The notes under the pieces: model-generated | The model's input: the letters and a program-made list of their open reading frames with translations, nothing else | What the model was told of the DNA's origin: nothing | Database searches by the model: none | Shown here: piece by piece, positions 52,345 to 61,082 of the stretch | How the letters are laid out: each line of letters opens with the position of its first letter | How positions within the stretch are numbered: position 1 is the first letter of the stretch | Position numbers and translations under genes: made by a program | Source: a bacterium 336/3 | GTDB taxonomy: Bacteria; Bacteroidota; Bacteroidia; Cytophagales; Thermonemataceae | Assembly (NCBI GenBank): GCA_001281695.1 | Contig: LJIE01000001.1 | Location: 68,107 to 132,106 of the forward strand | Length of the DNA: 64,000 nt | Reading direction: 5' to 3'

Positions 52345-54750
52345 ATGAAAAAACTAATTTTAAGTCTATTCATAGGCTTGCTGTTGCCATTGTATAGCAT
52401 GGCACAAGAAACTTTTACTATTTCTGGGAGAATTGTGGACAAAAATGGAGAACCTATTATTGGTGCTACTATCTATTTAAAAGAAAATAAAAAGCTGGGG
52501 ACTATTTCAGATGCAGATGGAGAATTTACTATAAACAATCTAAAAGATAGCTCTATTATTACAGTAAACTCTCCTACTTTTAAAGAAAAAGAGGTTATTA
52601 TAAAAAAAAATCAGAAGTTTCTTGTAATCATCCTAACCTCAGATGAAGAAATAGGAGGGGTTGTAACTACTTATTGTGGAGTAGAGGTAATTGGTATTCC
52701 TTATATCACAGAACTGACCCGCTCAGAACTCTCAAAATCTGATATTGCCAAACAAAATTTAGGGCAGGATTTACCTTTCTTGCTTAATTTTACACCTTCT
52801 GTGGTGGTCAATTCTGATGCTGGGGCAGGTGTGGGTTATACGGGTATTCGTGTGAGAGGTTCAGACCAAACACGTATCAATACAACTATCAATGGTATTC
52901 CTCTCAATGATGCTGAATCTCAAGGAGTTTTTTGGGTAAATACACCCGATTTGGCTTCTTCGGCTCAAAATATTTCTTTGCAAAGAGGTGTCGGGACATC
53001 CACCAATGGGGCAGGAGCTTTTGGAGCAAGTCTCAATATCCAAACTTTTTCAAGACCACAAGAAAAGCCCTCGGCAGAAATCAATAATTCTTGGGGTTCT
53101 TTCAATACTTGGAAACACACCATACAAGCCTCTACTGGCTTGATGGATAATAAATTTGTGGTAGATGCAAGAGTTTCTAAAATTAAATCTGATGGTTTTA
53201 TTGATAGAGCATCTTCAGATTTACAAGGAGTATACCTTTCAGGTGGATATTATGGTAAAAAAACAAACTTACGCCTTAATCTGATGCAAGGCAAAGAACG
53301 TACTTATCAGGCTTGGTTTGGGGTAAGAGAAGATATATTGAAAGAAAACAGAACTTACAATCCATATACTTATGATAATCAGGTTGATAACTACAATCAA
53401 AATCATTATCAGGGTATTTTAGACCATAGAATTAATGATAATCTGTCTGCAAATGTATCTGTGTTTTATGTTCGTGGATTTGGATATTATGAAGAATTTA
53501 AGGAAAAAGATGCCTTTTCTAAATATGGTTTACCTGATGTAACAATTGGAGATAGTACCATTTCAGAAAGTAATATCATCAGAAGACGTTGGTTGGATAA
53601 CCATTATTATGGAACTGTGTATTCATTAAATTATGATAAAAACACATGGAATCTTATTTATGGTGGTGGTTGGAATAAATATGAAGGCAAACATTTTGGA
53701 GAAATCATTTGGTCTGAAATTGCTGTCAATCAGAATATTCGTCAGCGTTATTATGATAATGATGCTTTCAAAACAGATTTAAACCAGTTTGTAAAAATTT
53801 CTAAAGAATTTGTGCTTGAGAATGGGCAGATTTCTGCCTTTGGCGATTTACAATACAGAATGGTAGGGTATAATTTCTTAGGTTTTGACCAAAATTTGCA
53901 AAGCACCCAACAAAATGCGGAGTTTAATTTCTTTAACCCTAAAGCTGGCGTAGATTATTCTTTTGGAGGCAAGCAACACAGATTGTATGCTCTTTGGGGC
54001 ATTGCTCATAGAGAGCCTAATAGAAATGATTTTGTGGAATCTACACCCATAAGTCGCCCCAAAGCAGAACGCTTGAATAATTTAGAATTAGGTTATCAAG
54101 TAACTCACAAAACAGCAAATTTCAAGGTAAATGGCTTTTTGATGCAATATCAGAATGAGCTAATTTTAACAGGCAAAGTGAATGATGTAGGAGCTTATAT
54201 TCGTACCAACGTACCCAGTAGCAGACGTTTAGGAATTGAGTTAGAAGGAAATTGGGCTGTTTCTCAACATTTTACATGGCAAGCCAATGCTACTTTTAGC
54301 CAAAATAAAATTAATGAATTTACAGAATTTGTAGATGACTATGACAATGGAGGGCAAATCCAGAATACTTATAAAAACCCCGATTTGGCTTTTTCACCTC
54401 GTTTTATAGGAGCTAATCAATTTATTTTTAAACCTTTAGGAGATGAAAGCTTAGAATTAACATTTCTTTCTAAATATGTAGGAAAACAATATTTAGACAA
54501 TACTCAAAATGAAGAAAGAAGTTTGCAAGCATTTTTTGTTAATGATGTTCGTCTATCTTATACTTACAAACCCACCAAAGGCTTAAAAGCTTTGCAAATT
54601 AGCCTTCTTGTGAATAATATTTTCAATGAAGAATATGAACCTAATGGATATACCTTTAGCTACTTTTTAAATGGTCAGAGAACTTGGGAAAATTACTATT
54701 ATCCACAGGCTGGAACGAATTTCTTAGTTAATGTTGGCTTGAAATTTTAA
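52345..54750 (+). CDS. TonB-dependent receptor, thiamine-regulated
   Basis: The preferred start MKKLILSLFIGLLLPLYS gives a signal peptide ending SMAQ; the longer open frame would run through the riboswitch. The 802-residue protein has an N-terminal CarboxypepD_reg-like domain (GRIVDKNGEPIIGATIYL), then a plug with NFTPSVVVNSDAGAGVGYTG and TRINTTINGIPLNDAESQ. A 22-stranded barrel ends in NFLVNVGLKF. The TPP riboswitch strongly suggests uptake of thiamine or a precursor across the outer membrane, driven by TonB. Similar receptors under this riboswitch are known in Bacteroidota, often with a pnuT-like inner-membrane transporter, which is absent here. Confidence 0.94.
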   Translation: MKKLILSLFIGLLLPLYSMAQETFTISGRIVDKNGEPIIGATIYLKENKKLGTISDADGEFTINNLKDSSIITVNSPTFKEKEVIIKKNQKFLVIILTSDEEIGGVVTTYCGVEVIGIPYITELTRSELSKSDIAKQNLGQDLPFLLNFTPSVVVNSDAGAGVGYTGIRVRGSDQTRINTTINGIPLNDAESQGVFWVNTPDLASSAQNISLQRGVGTSTNGAGAFGASLNIQTFSRPQEKPSAEINNSWGSFNTWKHTIQASTGLMDNKFVVDARVSKIKSDGFIDRASSDLQGVYLSGGYYGKKTNLRLNLMQGKERTYQAWFGVREDILKENRTYNPYTYDNQVDNYNQNHYQGILDHRINDNLSANVSVFYVRGFGYYEEFKEKDAFSKYGLPDVTIGDSTISESNIIRRRWLDNHYYGTVYSLNYDKNTWNLIYGGGWNKYEGKHFGEIIWSEIAVNQNIRQRYYDNDAFKTDLNQFVKISKEFVLENGQISAFGDLQYRMVGYNFLGFDQNLQSTQQNAEFNFFNPKAGVDYSFGGKQHRLYALWGIAHREPNRNDFVESTPISRPKAERLNNLELGYQVTHKTANFKVNGFLMQYQNELILTGKVNDVGAYIRTNVPSSRRLGIELEGNWAVSQHFTWQANATFSQNKINEFTEFVDDYDNGGQIQNTYKNPDLAFSPRFIGANQFIFKPLGDESLELTFLSKYVGKQYLDNTQNEERSLQAFFVNDVRLSYTYKPTKGLKALQISLLVNNIFNEEYEPNGYTFSYFLNGQRTWENYYYPQAGTNFLVNVGLKF

Positions 54751-54781
54751 GATTATTTTTCAACACAAAACTATTTTATAG

Positions 54782-54812
54782 GCAAGCAGATTTTTCTGCT
54801 TGCTTTTTTTAT
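54782..54812 (+). terminator. Terminator of the thiamine receptor gene
   Basis: The stem GCAAGCAGA / TCTGCTTGC has a four-T loop and a following T run. Confidence 0.88.
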
Positions 54813-54836
54813 AGATTGTATTCAAAATATTAAACT

Positions 54837-55214
54837 ATGAAAAATGAGCCTTTCTCTGTTACCAAACGCCTCAAAAGCTTTGTATATGCCTTTAATGGCT
54901 TCAAGGTTTTAATCAAAGAAGAACATAATGCTCGTATTCATTTGGTTACTACATTTTTGGCTGTTGGTTTAGGGGCATGGCTTGAAATTTCTTTATCTGA
55001 ATGGATAGCCATTATTTTTGCAATTGGCTTTGTTTTTGCTATGGAGATAGTCAATTCGGCTATTGAAACCCTTGCTGATTTTGTTACAACAGAAAAACAC
55101 GAAACAATCAAAAAAGCGAAAGATTTAGCAGCTTCTGCTGTACTGATGAGTGCTATTTGTGCGTTGATAATAGGATTGATTATCTTTATTCCAAAAATTT
55201 TAAAACTATGCTAA
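54837..55214 (+). CDS. Diacylglycerol/undecaprenol kinase family protein
   Basis: The 125-residue protein has three membrane helices and the family motifs HNARIH near residue 28, EIVNSAIETLAD and KDLAASAVL. These enzymes phosphorylate diacylglycerol or undecaprenol at the membrane, recycling lipid carriers. The charged residues of the active site (Glu and Asn in the EIVNSAIE motif) are present. The downstream DUF1361 gene overlaps by seven bases. Which lipid is used cannot be told from the sequence. Confidence 0.93.
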   Translation: MKNEPFSVTKRLKSFVYAFNGFKVLIKEEHNARIHLVTTFLAVGLGAWLEISLSEWIAIIFAIGFVFAMEIVNSAIETLADFVTTEKHETIKKAKDLAASAVLMSAICALIIGLIIFIPKILKLC

Positions 55215-55897
55215 ACGAACTCAATAAATCGAACAAACTTCAAGAAGTTATTTTTTTAGCCATGTTTAGCTTCTTTTGTTTAGGAATCTCTGTTTTCAGG
55301 TTTGTTTATACTGATACTAAGACTTTTTTGTTTCTTAATTGGAATTTATTCCTTTCGTTTGTTCCTTGGGCGTTAAGTAGCCTTCTGATTACTTATCCAC
55401 ATTTACAGAAAAACAAGTTTTTAACAATCATTGTTTTGGGTGCTTGGCTGTTGTTTTTTCCAAATGCTCCTTATATTCTTACTGATCTTTTTCATTTAAA
55501 ACTAAAAACTTCTGTTCCCAAATGGTTCGATTTAATGCTTATTTTATCTTTTGCATGGACTGGGCTTTTATTTGGCATGTTAAGTCTTTCAGATATAGAA
55601 CGTATTTTATCAAAAAAAATCAAACCATTTTGGGCTACGATTACTTGTGTAGCTATCTTATTTTTAGCAAGTTTTGGTGTGTATTTAGGTCGTTTCCTCA
55701 GATGGAACAGTTGGGATATTATCCAAAAGCCTTATGCCTTACTTTCTGATATAGCAGACAGATTTTTAAATCCTTTTGACCATCCTAAAACATGGGGAAT
55801 CACGATTCTGATGGGAATATTTTTAAATATGGTTTATTGGTCTTTGAAATTGCTTCAAAAGAGAAATAACATCAAAATAACAACCTCACCTCTATAA
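55208..55897 (+). CDS. DUF1361 membrane protein
   Basis: The ATG at 55208 overlaps the kinase gene by seven bases. The 229-residue protein has about six helices and matches the DUF1361 family by the block FFPNAPYILTDLFHLKL and the later RFLRWNSWDI. Its role is unknown. Translational coupling with the lipid kinase points to a membrane or lipid-related task, which is inferred. Confidence 0.88.
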   Translation: MLNELNKSNKLQEVIFLAMFSFFCLGISVFRFVYTDTKTFLFLNWNLFLSFVPWALSSLLITYPHLQKNKFLTIIVLGAWLLFFPNAPYILTDLFHLKLKTSVPKWFDLMLILSFAWTGLLFGMLSLSDIERILSKKIKPFWATITCVAILFLASFGVYLGRFLRWNSWDIIQKPYALLSDIADRFLNPFDHPKTWGITILMGIFLNMVYWSLKLLQKRNNIKITTSPL

Positions 55898-55961
55898 TTT
55901 TTTGTAAGCAATTTTGATAATTGAGCAATATTTACTAAATCAGTGAATAAAATGCAAATTT

Positions 55962-57050
55962 ATGGCTCAACTATCACTCAACAATCGAATCAACTCTTTT
56001 TTATTACTTTTATTTCTTTCAATAGGAGCTATGTATATAGCTGGTAGTTTCCTTAAACCTCTCACATTTGCAGGTTTGGTGGCAATGTTACTTTTACCTG
56101 TGGCTCGCTTTTTGGAGAACAAAGCAAAATTCAAACGAATGCTCTCCAGTTTAGCTTGTGTTTTTCTATTTGCAGGTATTATTGCCGTATTGGTTTGGGC
56201 TTTTACTTTACAATTAGGCTCTTTTAGAAAAGATTTACCAAAGCTGAGAGTTCAGTTTTATGAGAAAATAGGTGTATTACAACACATTGTAGAAAATAAA
56301 ACAGGTATGAATTCAGAAGAGCAAGCCGAACTTTTCAAAGAAAAATCAGCAGCCCTCATTCATTTAGCTGAAAGCTATGTTTCTACAGTTGCGGCAGCAA
56401 CTAGCCATATTGCTCTCGATTTCACATTATTCTTTTTGTATTTATTGTTTTTTTTGTTGTATCGTGATAAAATCAAGGGATTTGTACTTTTATTATTAGG
56501 CAAGCCTCATGAAGAAGAAGGGAAAGTTGTGATGAGTAAGGTATCAAAAGTTACACAACAATATTTATTAGGCAAAATGATTGTGATGCTCATTGCTGCT
56601 GTACTAAATTCTATTGGTTTACTGATTGTGGGTGTAGAACATGCTATTTTCTTTGGTGTACTCGCTGCTGTTCTAGGCATTATTCCGTATGTAGGAACAT
56701 TTATTGGTGTTTCTTTACCATTCATGATGGCTTTTGTCAGCTCTCCTACGCTTACACCTGCTCTTGCAGTAGTAGGTACACTATTTGGGATACATTTCTT
56801 GGAAAGTAATATCTTAATTCCTGCCATTATTGGTGAAAAAGTAAATTTGAATGCTTTAGTAGCTATTTTGGCTGTAATCTTGGGCGGACTCATTTGGGGA
56901 GTAGCAGGTATGGTGTTATTTTTGCCTTTTGCAGGTATTTTCAAAATCATTTGCGACCATACACCACAACTCAATGCGTTTGGGTATTTGCTTGGTAACG
57001 AAGATGATATAGAAAAACCCTTAGAAGATACTGTTCCTATAAAAAGCTGA
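55962..57050 (+). CDS. AI-2E family transporter
   Basis: The 362-residue membrane protein has about eight helices, with a long soluble stretch between residues 90 and 140. It matches the AI-2E (UPF0118/PerM) family, for example GVLAAVLGIIPYVGTFIGV and GIHFLESNILIPAIIGEKVNL. Members have been proposed to export autoinducer-2 or to act as Na+/H+ antiporters, so the real substrate is uncertain. It follows the DUF1361 gene by 64 bases. Confidence 0.9.
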   Translation: MAQLSLNNRINSFLLLLFLSIGAMYIAGSFLKPLTFAGLVAMLLLPVARFLENKAKFKRMLSSLACVFLFAGIIAVLVWAFTLQLGSFRKDLPKLRVQFYEKIGVLQHIVENKTGMNSEEQAELFKEKSAALIHLAESYVSTVAAATSHIALDFTLFFLYLLFFLLYRDKIKGFVLLLLGKPHEEEGKVVMSKVSKVTQQYLLGKMIVMLIAAVLNSIGLLIVGVEHAIFFGVLAAVLGIIPYVGTFIGVSLPFMMAFVSSPTLTPALAVVGTLFGIHFLESNILIPAIIGEKVNLNALVAILAVILGGLIWGVAGMVLFLPFAGIFKIICDHTPQLNAFGYLLGNEDDIEKPLEDTVPIKS

Positions 57051-57068
57051 CGTTTAAAATAGATTGCT

Positions 57069-57476
57069 ATGAAAATTTGTAATTGTTTGTTTTTGATTGT
57101 TTTATTTATCTCTCCTTTATTTTTAAAGGCTCAAAATATCATTATCCAAGTTAAAGTAATTGATAAAGATAAGCAGGGCATTCCAGGTGCTAGTGTTATA
57201 ATAGTTAATAAAAAAGAAGGTACAGTAACTGATGCAGATGGCTTTTTTACTCTTCAAGTTTCGCCTGAGGATATTTTGCTCATAAATGCTGTAGATATAC
57301 TTAACAAAAAAGTCCAAGTTTCTACGATTATAGATAAAAAAGATGGGGAAATTAGTCTAGAAGAAGATCCACAAGAAGTTTGTTATGTTATAACTACTGA
57401 AATTTATGTTCCAGAAAAAGACAAAATTAAAAACCTGACTTTTTGGGATAGAATTAAAGAAAAAATAAAACTATGA
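57069..57476 (+). CDS. Secreted CarboxypepD_reg-domain protein
   Basis: The 135-residue protein has a signal peptide ending FLKAQ. The mature domain is the CarboxypepD_reg fold: VKVIDKDKQGIPGASVIIVN, then GTVTDADGFFTLQV. These beta domains occur at the N-terminus of TonB-dependent receptors but can stand alone. The C-terminus TFWDRIKEKIKL resembles that of the next gene. It lies 18 bases after the AI-2E gene and overlaps the next gene by four bases (ATGA), so the two proteins are probably made together. Confidence 0.82.
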   Translation: MKICNCLFLIVLFISPLFLKAQNIIIQVKVIDKDKQGIPGASVIIVNKKEGTVTDADGFFTLQVSPEDILLINAVDILNKKVQVSTIIDKKDGEISLEEDPQEVCYVITTEIYVPEKDKIKNLTFWDRIKEKIKL

Positions 57477-58120
57477 AAATATCAATTCCTGAACCATGTA
57501 ATGAAGATTGGCAAAAAATGCTACCTCATGAGAAAGGTCGTTTTTGCCTGAATTGCCAGAAAACAGTTGTAGATTTTACAAATAAGAGTAATCAAGAAAT
57601 TATTAATTACCTTAAAAATTATAAAAATGTTTGTGGCAGGCTCAACAATACTCAGTTAAATACGTATTTAAAACCAGAAAGAAATACAACTATTTCTAAG
57701 TGGCATACTTATTTGCTGAGTTTGATGGCTTTTGTAGGAATAGAACTTGCCCATGCTCAAGATATTAAAAAGCAAAACATTACCCTCAAAGGAAAAGTTG
57801 TTGATAAAGAAAAATCTCCTATTCCTGGTGTTAGTATTGTTTTGGATAATAATAAAAATATCGGAGCAGTAAGTGATGCAGATGGACTATTTTCTTTTGA
57901 GATTCCACAACAAGATTCTTTAAGTAAAATTGAGATAATAGGAGTTGGTTTCAGAGATACTTCTTTTGTGGTGAAAGCTATTCCTAATGATTGGATAGTA
58001 GAATTGATAAGTGATGAGGAAACAGTAGAAATTATTGTTACTGCTGGATTTGTTTGCATAGACCATTCAACATTTTGGCAAAAAATAAAAAAATGGTTTA
58101 GGAGAGAAAAACATGATTAA
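57473..58120 (+). CDS. Cys-motif plus CarboxypepD_reg transmembrane protein
   Basis: The 215-residue protein begins with a cytoplasmic-looking Cys-rich module: IPEPCNEDWQKMLPHEKG, then RFCLNCQKTVVDFTNKS and later VCGRL. A single membrane helix (about residues 78-94, ending ELAHAQ) leads to a CarboxypepD_reg domain with GKVVDKEKSPIPGVSIVL and GAVSDADGLFSFEI. The C-terminal tail FWQKIKKWFRREKHD echoes the upstream gene. I interpret it as a membrane protein with a zinc-finger-like inner part and an outer beta domain, possibly for signalling. The alternative is a plain secreted protein with an odd N-terminus. Nearby TonB-dependent receptors could be its partners, but this is only context. Confidence 0.78.
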   Translation: MKISIPEPCNEDWQKMLPHEKGRFCLNCQKTVVDFTNKSNQEIINYLKNYKNVCGRLNNTQLNTYLKPERNTTISKWHTYLLSLMAFVGIELAHAQDIKKQNITLKGKVVDKEKSPIPGVSIVLDNNKNIGAVSDADGLFSFEIPQQDSLSKIEIIGVGFRDTSFVVKAIPNDWIVELISDEETVEIIVTAGFVCIDHSTFWQKIKKWFRREKHD

Positions 58121-58216
58121 AGTCAAATAAAAGTTTTTAAAGAAAAATTATGATTTTTCTGAGAAGAATTATGATATTTGCACAAAAATATTTTCAGATT
58201 CAAAACAAGAAAATTT

Positions 58217-59641
58217 ATGGCTAATCATTTGGAGGAAGGCAAGAAGTTCCTCGATACCGTGATGTACTACTACGACAAAGCAGCTAAGCATACAGGCTTA
58301 CCCAAAGGATTACTTGAAAGAATACGTCACTGTAACAGTGTTTATAAAGTAACCTTTCCTGTAGAAATAGATGGGGAGATTCATAACATTGAAGGTATCC
58401 GTGTACAACACAGTATGCACAAACTACCAACCAAAGGAGGTATTCGTTACAGTCCAGAGGTATCCGAAGACGAGGTAAAAGCACTTGCAACTCTGATGAC
58501 ATTCAAATGTGCTGTTGTAAATGTTCCGTTTGGTGGTGCTAAAGGTGGTGTAAAAATTGACCCTCGTACAGTTTCTGAAAAAGTTTTAGAAAAAGTTACT
58601 CGCCGTTTTGCTACAGAACTTATCAAGAAAAACCTGATAGGTCCTGCTGTGGACGTTCCCGCACCCGATTATGGAACTGGTGGACGTGAAATGGGTTGGA
58701 TTGCAGATACTTACATGACTTTCAAATTTGGTGATACGAATGCTCAAGGTTGTGTAACTGGTAAACCCATTGGCATTGGTGGTATTAGAGGACGTACAGA
58801 GGCTACTGGTTTAGGAGTATTTTATGGTCTTCGTGAGTTCTTTAATTTTGAAGATGATACTAAAAAGATTGGTTTAACTGTAGGCTTAAAAGGAAAAACT
58901 GTAATTGTTCAAGGTTTTGGTAATGTAGGCTATCATGCTGCCAAATTTTTACAAGAGGCGGGTGCAAAAGTGGTTGGTATTGCTGAATATGAAGGAGGAG
59001 TATATAATGCAGATGGTTTAGAGATTGAAAAACTGTTCAAACATCGTCAAGCCAATAAATCTATCTTAAATTTTGCTGGAGCAACCAATATTGAAAATTC
59101 TCTTTCTATGCTTGAAATGGAATGTGATATTTTAGTTCCTGCTGCTTTAGAAAACCAAATTACAGAAGCCAATGCTGATAGAATTAAAGCAAAAGTAATA
59201 GCTGAGGCTGCAAATGGACCTATCACCATGCAAGCAGAAGACATTCTTTTGAAGAAAGGTGTTGTAATTATTCCTGACCTTTATTTGAATGCAGGTGGGG
59301 TAACAGTATCTTATTTTGAGTGGCTTAAAAACCTTTCTAACGTTCGTTTTGGCAGAATGGGTAAGCGTGCAGAAGAAAAGAGTTATAGTAAAATTGTAGA
59401 TACAATGGAAGCCCTTACTGGCAATAAACTTACATTTGAAGAACGTGCTTCAATTGTACAAGGTGCTGACGAAGAGGACATTGTACGTTCTGGCTTAGAA
59501 GATACCATGATTGGCTCTTACAGAGAAATTCGTGATGCTTTGGTTGAAAAGCCTGAGCTTGGAGATTTACGTACAGCAGCATTCTATATTTCTATCCGTA
59601 AGATTGCATTGAGCTATCAAATGTTGGGTATTTTCCCTTAG
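58217..59641 (+). CDS. Glutamate dehydrogenase family enzyme
   Basis: The preferred ATG at 58217 gives 474 residues. The Glu/Leu/Phe/Val dehydrogenase motifs are clear: the glycine-rich VPFGGAKGGVKIDPR with the catalytic Lys, VDVPAPDYGTGGREMGW with the catalytic Asp, and the dinucleotide-binding VIVQGFGNVGYHAAKFL. These enzymes convert glutamate to 2-oxoglutarate or amino acids to keto acids. The likely substrate is glutamate, although leucine dehydrogenases share the fold. It stands alone and ends at a strong hairpin. Confidence 0.93.
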   Translation: MANHLEEGKKFLDTVMYYYDKAAKHTGLPKGLLERIRHCNSVYKVTFPVEIDGEIHNIEGIRVQHSMHKLPTKGGIRYSPEVSEDEVKALATLMTFKCAVVNVPFGGAKGGVKIDPRTVSEKVLEKVTRRFATELIKKNLIGPAVDVPAPDYGTGGREMGWIADTYMTFKFGDTNAQGCVTGKPIGIGGIRGRTEATGLGVFYGLREFFNFEDDTKKIGLTVGLKGKTVIVQGFGNVGYHAAKFLQEAGAKVVGIAEYEGGVYNADGLEIEKLFKHRQANKSILNFAGATNIENSLSMLEMECDILVPAALENQITEANADRIKAKVIAEAANGPITMQAEDILLKKGVVIIPDLYLNAGGVTVSYFEWLKNLSNVRFGRMGKRAEEKSYSKIVDTMEALTGNKLTFEERASIVQGADEEDIVRSGLEDTMIGSYREIRDALVEKPELGDLRTAAFYISIRKIALSYQMLGIFP

Positions 59642-59670
59642 TAGGTTGTTTATACAATTTTTTAATACTA

Positions 59671-59712
59671 AAATTGCAGAAACTTGGATTCGAGTTTCTG
59701 CAATTTTGTTAT
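59671..59712 (+). terminator. Terminator after the glutamate dehydrogenase gene
   Basis: The 14-bp perfect stem AAATTGCAGAAACT / AGTTTCTGCAATTT has an eight-base loop and a short T-rich tail. It overlaps the longest possible reading frame of waaA, which argues against that frame's upstream start. Confidence 0.8.
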
Positions 59713-59733
59713 AACCACTTAACTCATAGCATT

Positions 59734-60990
59734 TTGGGATTATTATTTTATAATTTATCTGTCAATATATACAGATGCCTCATTACTCTTGCAGCCTTTT
59801 TAGGAAACTCCAAAGCCAAAATTTGGATAAAAGGCAGACAAAATCTTTTTGAAAATCTTAAACAAAAAATCAAGACAGATACGCCTAAAGCATGGTTTCA
59901 TTGTGCTTCATTAGGTGAGTTTGAGCAAGCAAGACCTGTTTTAGAAGGATTTAGGAAACAACACCCTCATTTTCAGATTATTCTTACTTTTTTTTCCCCT
60001 TCAGGTTACGAAATTCGTAAAAATTACGACCAAGCAGATGTTATTTGTTATTTACCACACGATTCTTCAAGTAATGCAAAGCAGTTTTTAGACATTATTA
60101 AACCCAATATAATACTTTGGACAAAATACGAATTTTGGTATCATTATTTGTCTCAAGCCTCTCAAAAGCAGATACCTATCATTTTATTTTCTGCTATTTT
60201 CAGGAAAAATCAGTTATTTTTTAAGTCTTATGGAGGTTTTCATAAGAAAATACTTTCTTTTTTTTCTCATATTTTTGTTCAAGAAAGCAGTTCTTTAGAA
60301 TTATTGAAATCTATCAATATTCATCATTGTTCTATTGCCTCTGATACTCGTTTTGATAGAGTTTTTCAGATAGCTTCACAAACTCAAACACTCGAAAAAG
60401 TAGAACAGTTTAAAAATAATACTCCATTGCTCATTGTAGGGAGTATGTGGAGCGAAGATTGGGTTATATTAAAGACTTTTCTCAAAGATTTTCAAGAACC
60501 CTTAAAAGTTATCATTGCTCCACACGAAATACATGAAAAAGAAATTTTATCTATAAAAAATGAGCTCAAAGAGAATACTATTTTATTCTCAGAATTGAAT
60601 CAGGCAGAAAGTCCTCAAAACTATAATAATCTTATAATTAACAACATTGGTTATTTATCTGCCTTGTATCGTTATGGAGATTTTGCTTTTGTAGGAGGAG
60701 GCTTTAAACAAGGATTGCACAATATTTTAGAACCTGCTACTTTTGGAATGCCTATTTTTTTTGGAAACAAAGCTTATCAGAAGTTTAGAGAAGCTCAAGA
60801 CCTGATAGCAAAAGGAGGTGCTTTTAGTATTAATAATGCAGAAAATTTTAAACTTTTGTTTTCAAAGTTATATAAAGAAAAAAGTTTCTTTGAAAAAACA
60901 GCTCAAATATGCAAAGAATATGTGATACAAAATATTGGTGGAGCGGGAAAAGTATTAGAGGAGGTTGCTAAACTTTTATCAAAAAAATAA
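59734..60990 (+). CDS. waaA: 3-deoxy-D-manno-octulosonic acid transferase
   Basis: WaaA transfers Kdo to lipid A precursors at the inner membrane. The N-terminal anchor (LGLLFYNLSVNIYRCL) precedes KIWIKGRQNLFENLKQKI. Family blocks are WFHCASLGEFEQARPVLEGF with the catalytic Glu, LIVGSMWSEDW, and the late FVGGGFKQGLHNILEPATFG. No in-frame ATG exists before the conserved part, so the gene must use a non-ATG start. The TTG at 59734 gives 418 residues, close to the usual 420-430; the longer frame would begin inside the preceding terminator. The gene stands alone. Confidence 0.9.
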   Translation: MGLLFYNLSVNIYRCLITLAAFLGNSKAKIWIKGRQNLFENLKQKIKTDTPKAWFHCASLGEFEQARPVLEGFRKQHPHFQIILTFFSPSGYEIRKNYDQADVICYLPHDSSSNAKQFLDIIKPNIILWTKYEFWYHYLSQASQKQIPIILFSAIFRKNQLFFKSYGGFHKKILSFFSHIFVQESSSLELLKSINIHHCSIASDTRFDRVFQIASQTQTLEKVEQFKNNTPLLIVGSMWSEDWVILKTFLKDFQEPLKVIIAPHEIHEKEILSIKNELKENTILFSELNQAESPQNYNNLIINNIGYLSALYRYGDFAFVGGGFKQGLHNILEPATFGMPIFFGNKAYQKFREAQDLIAKGGAFSINNAENFKLLFSKLYKEKSFFEKTAQICKEYVIQNIGGAGKVLEEVAKLLSKK

Positions 60991-61082
60991 TAACCATTAT
61001 AACTTAGCATAAAGATAATATTCATACAATTTGGATTTTTGCTTTTTTTATTTATATTGCTAAATATCTAAAACAAAAAGCT

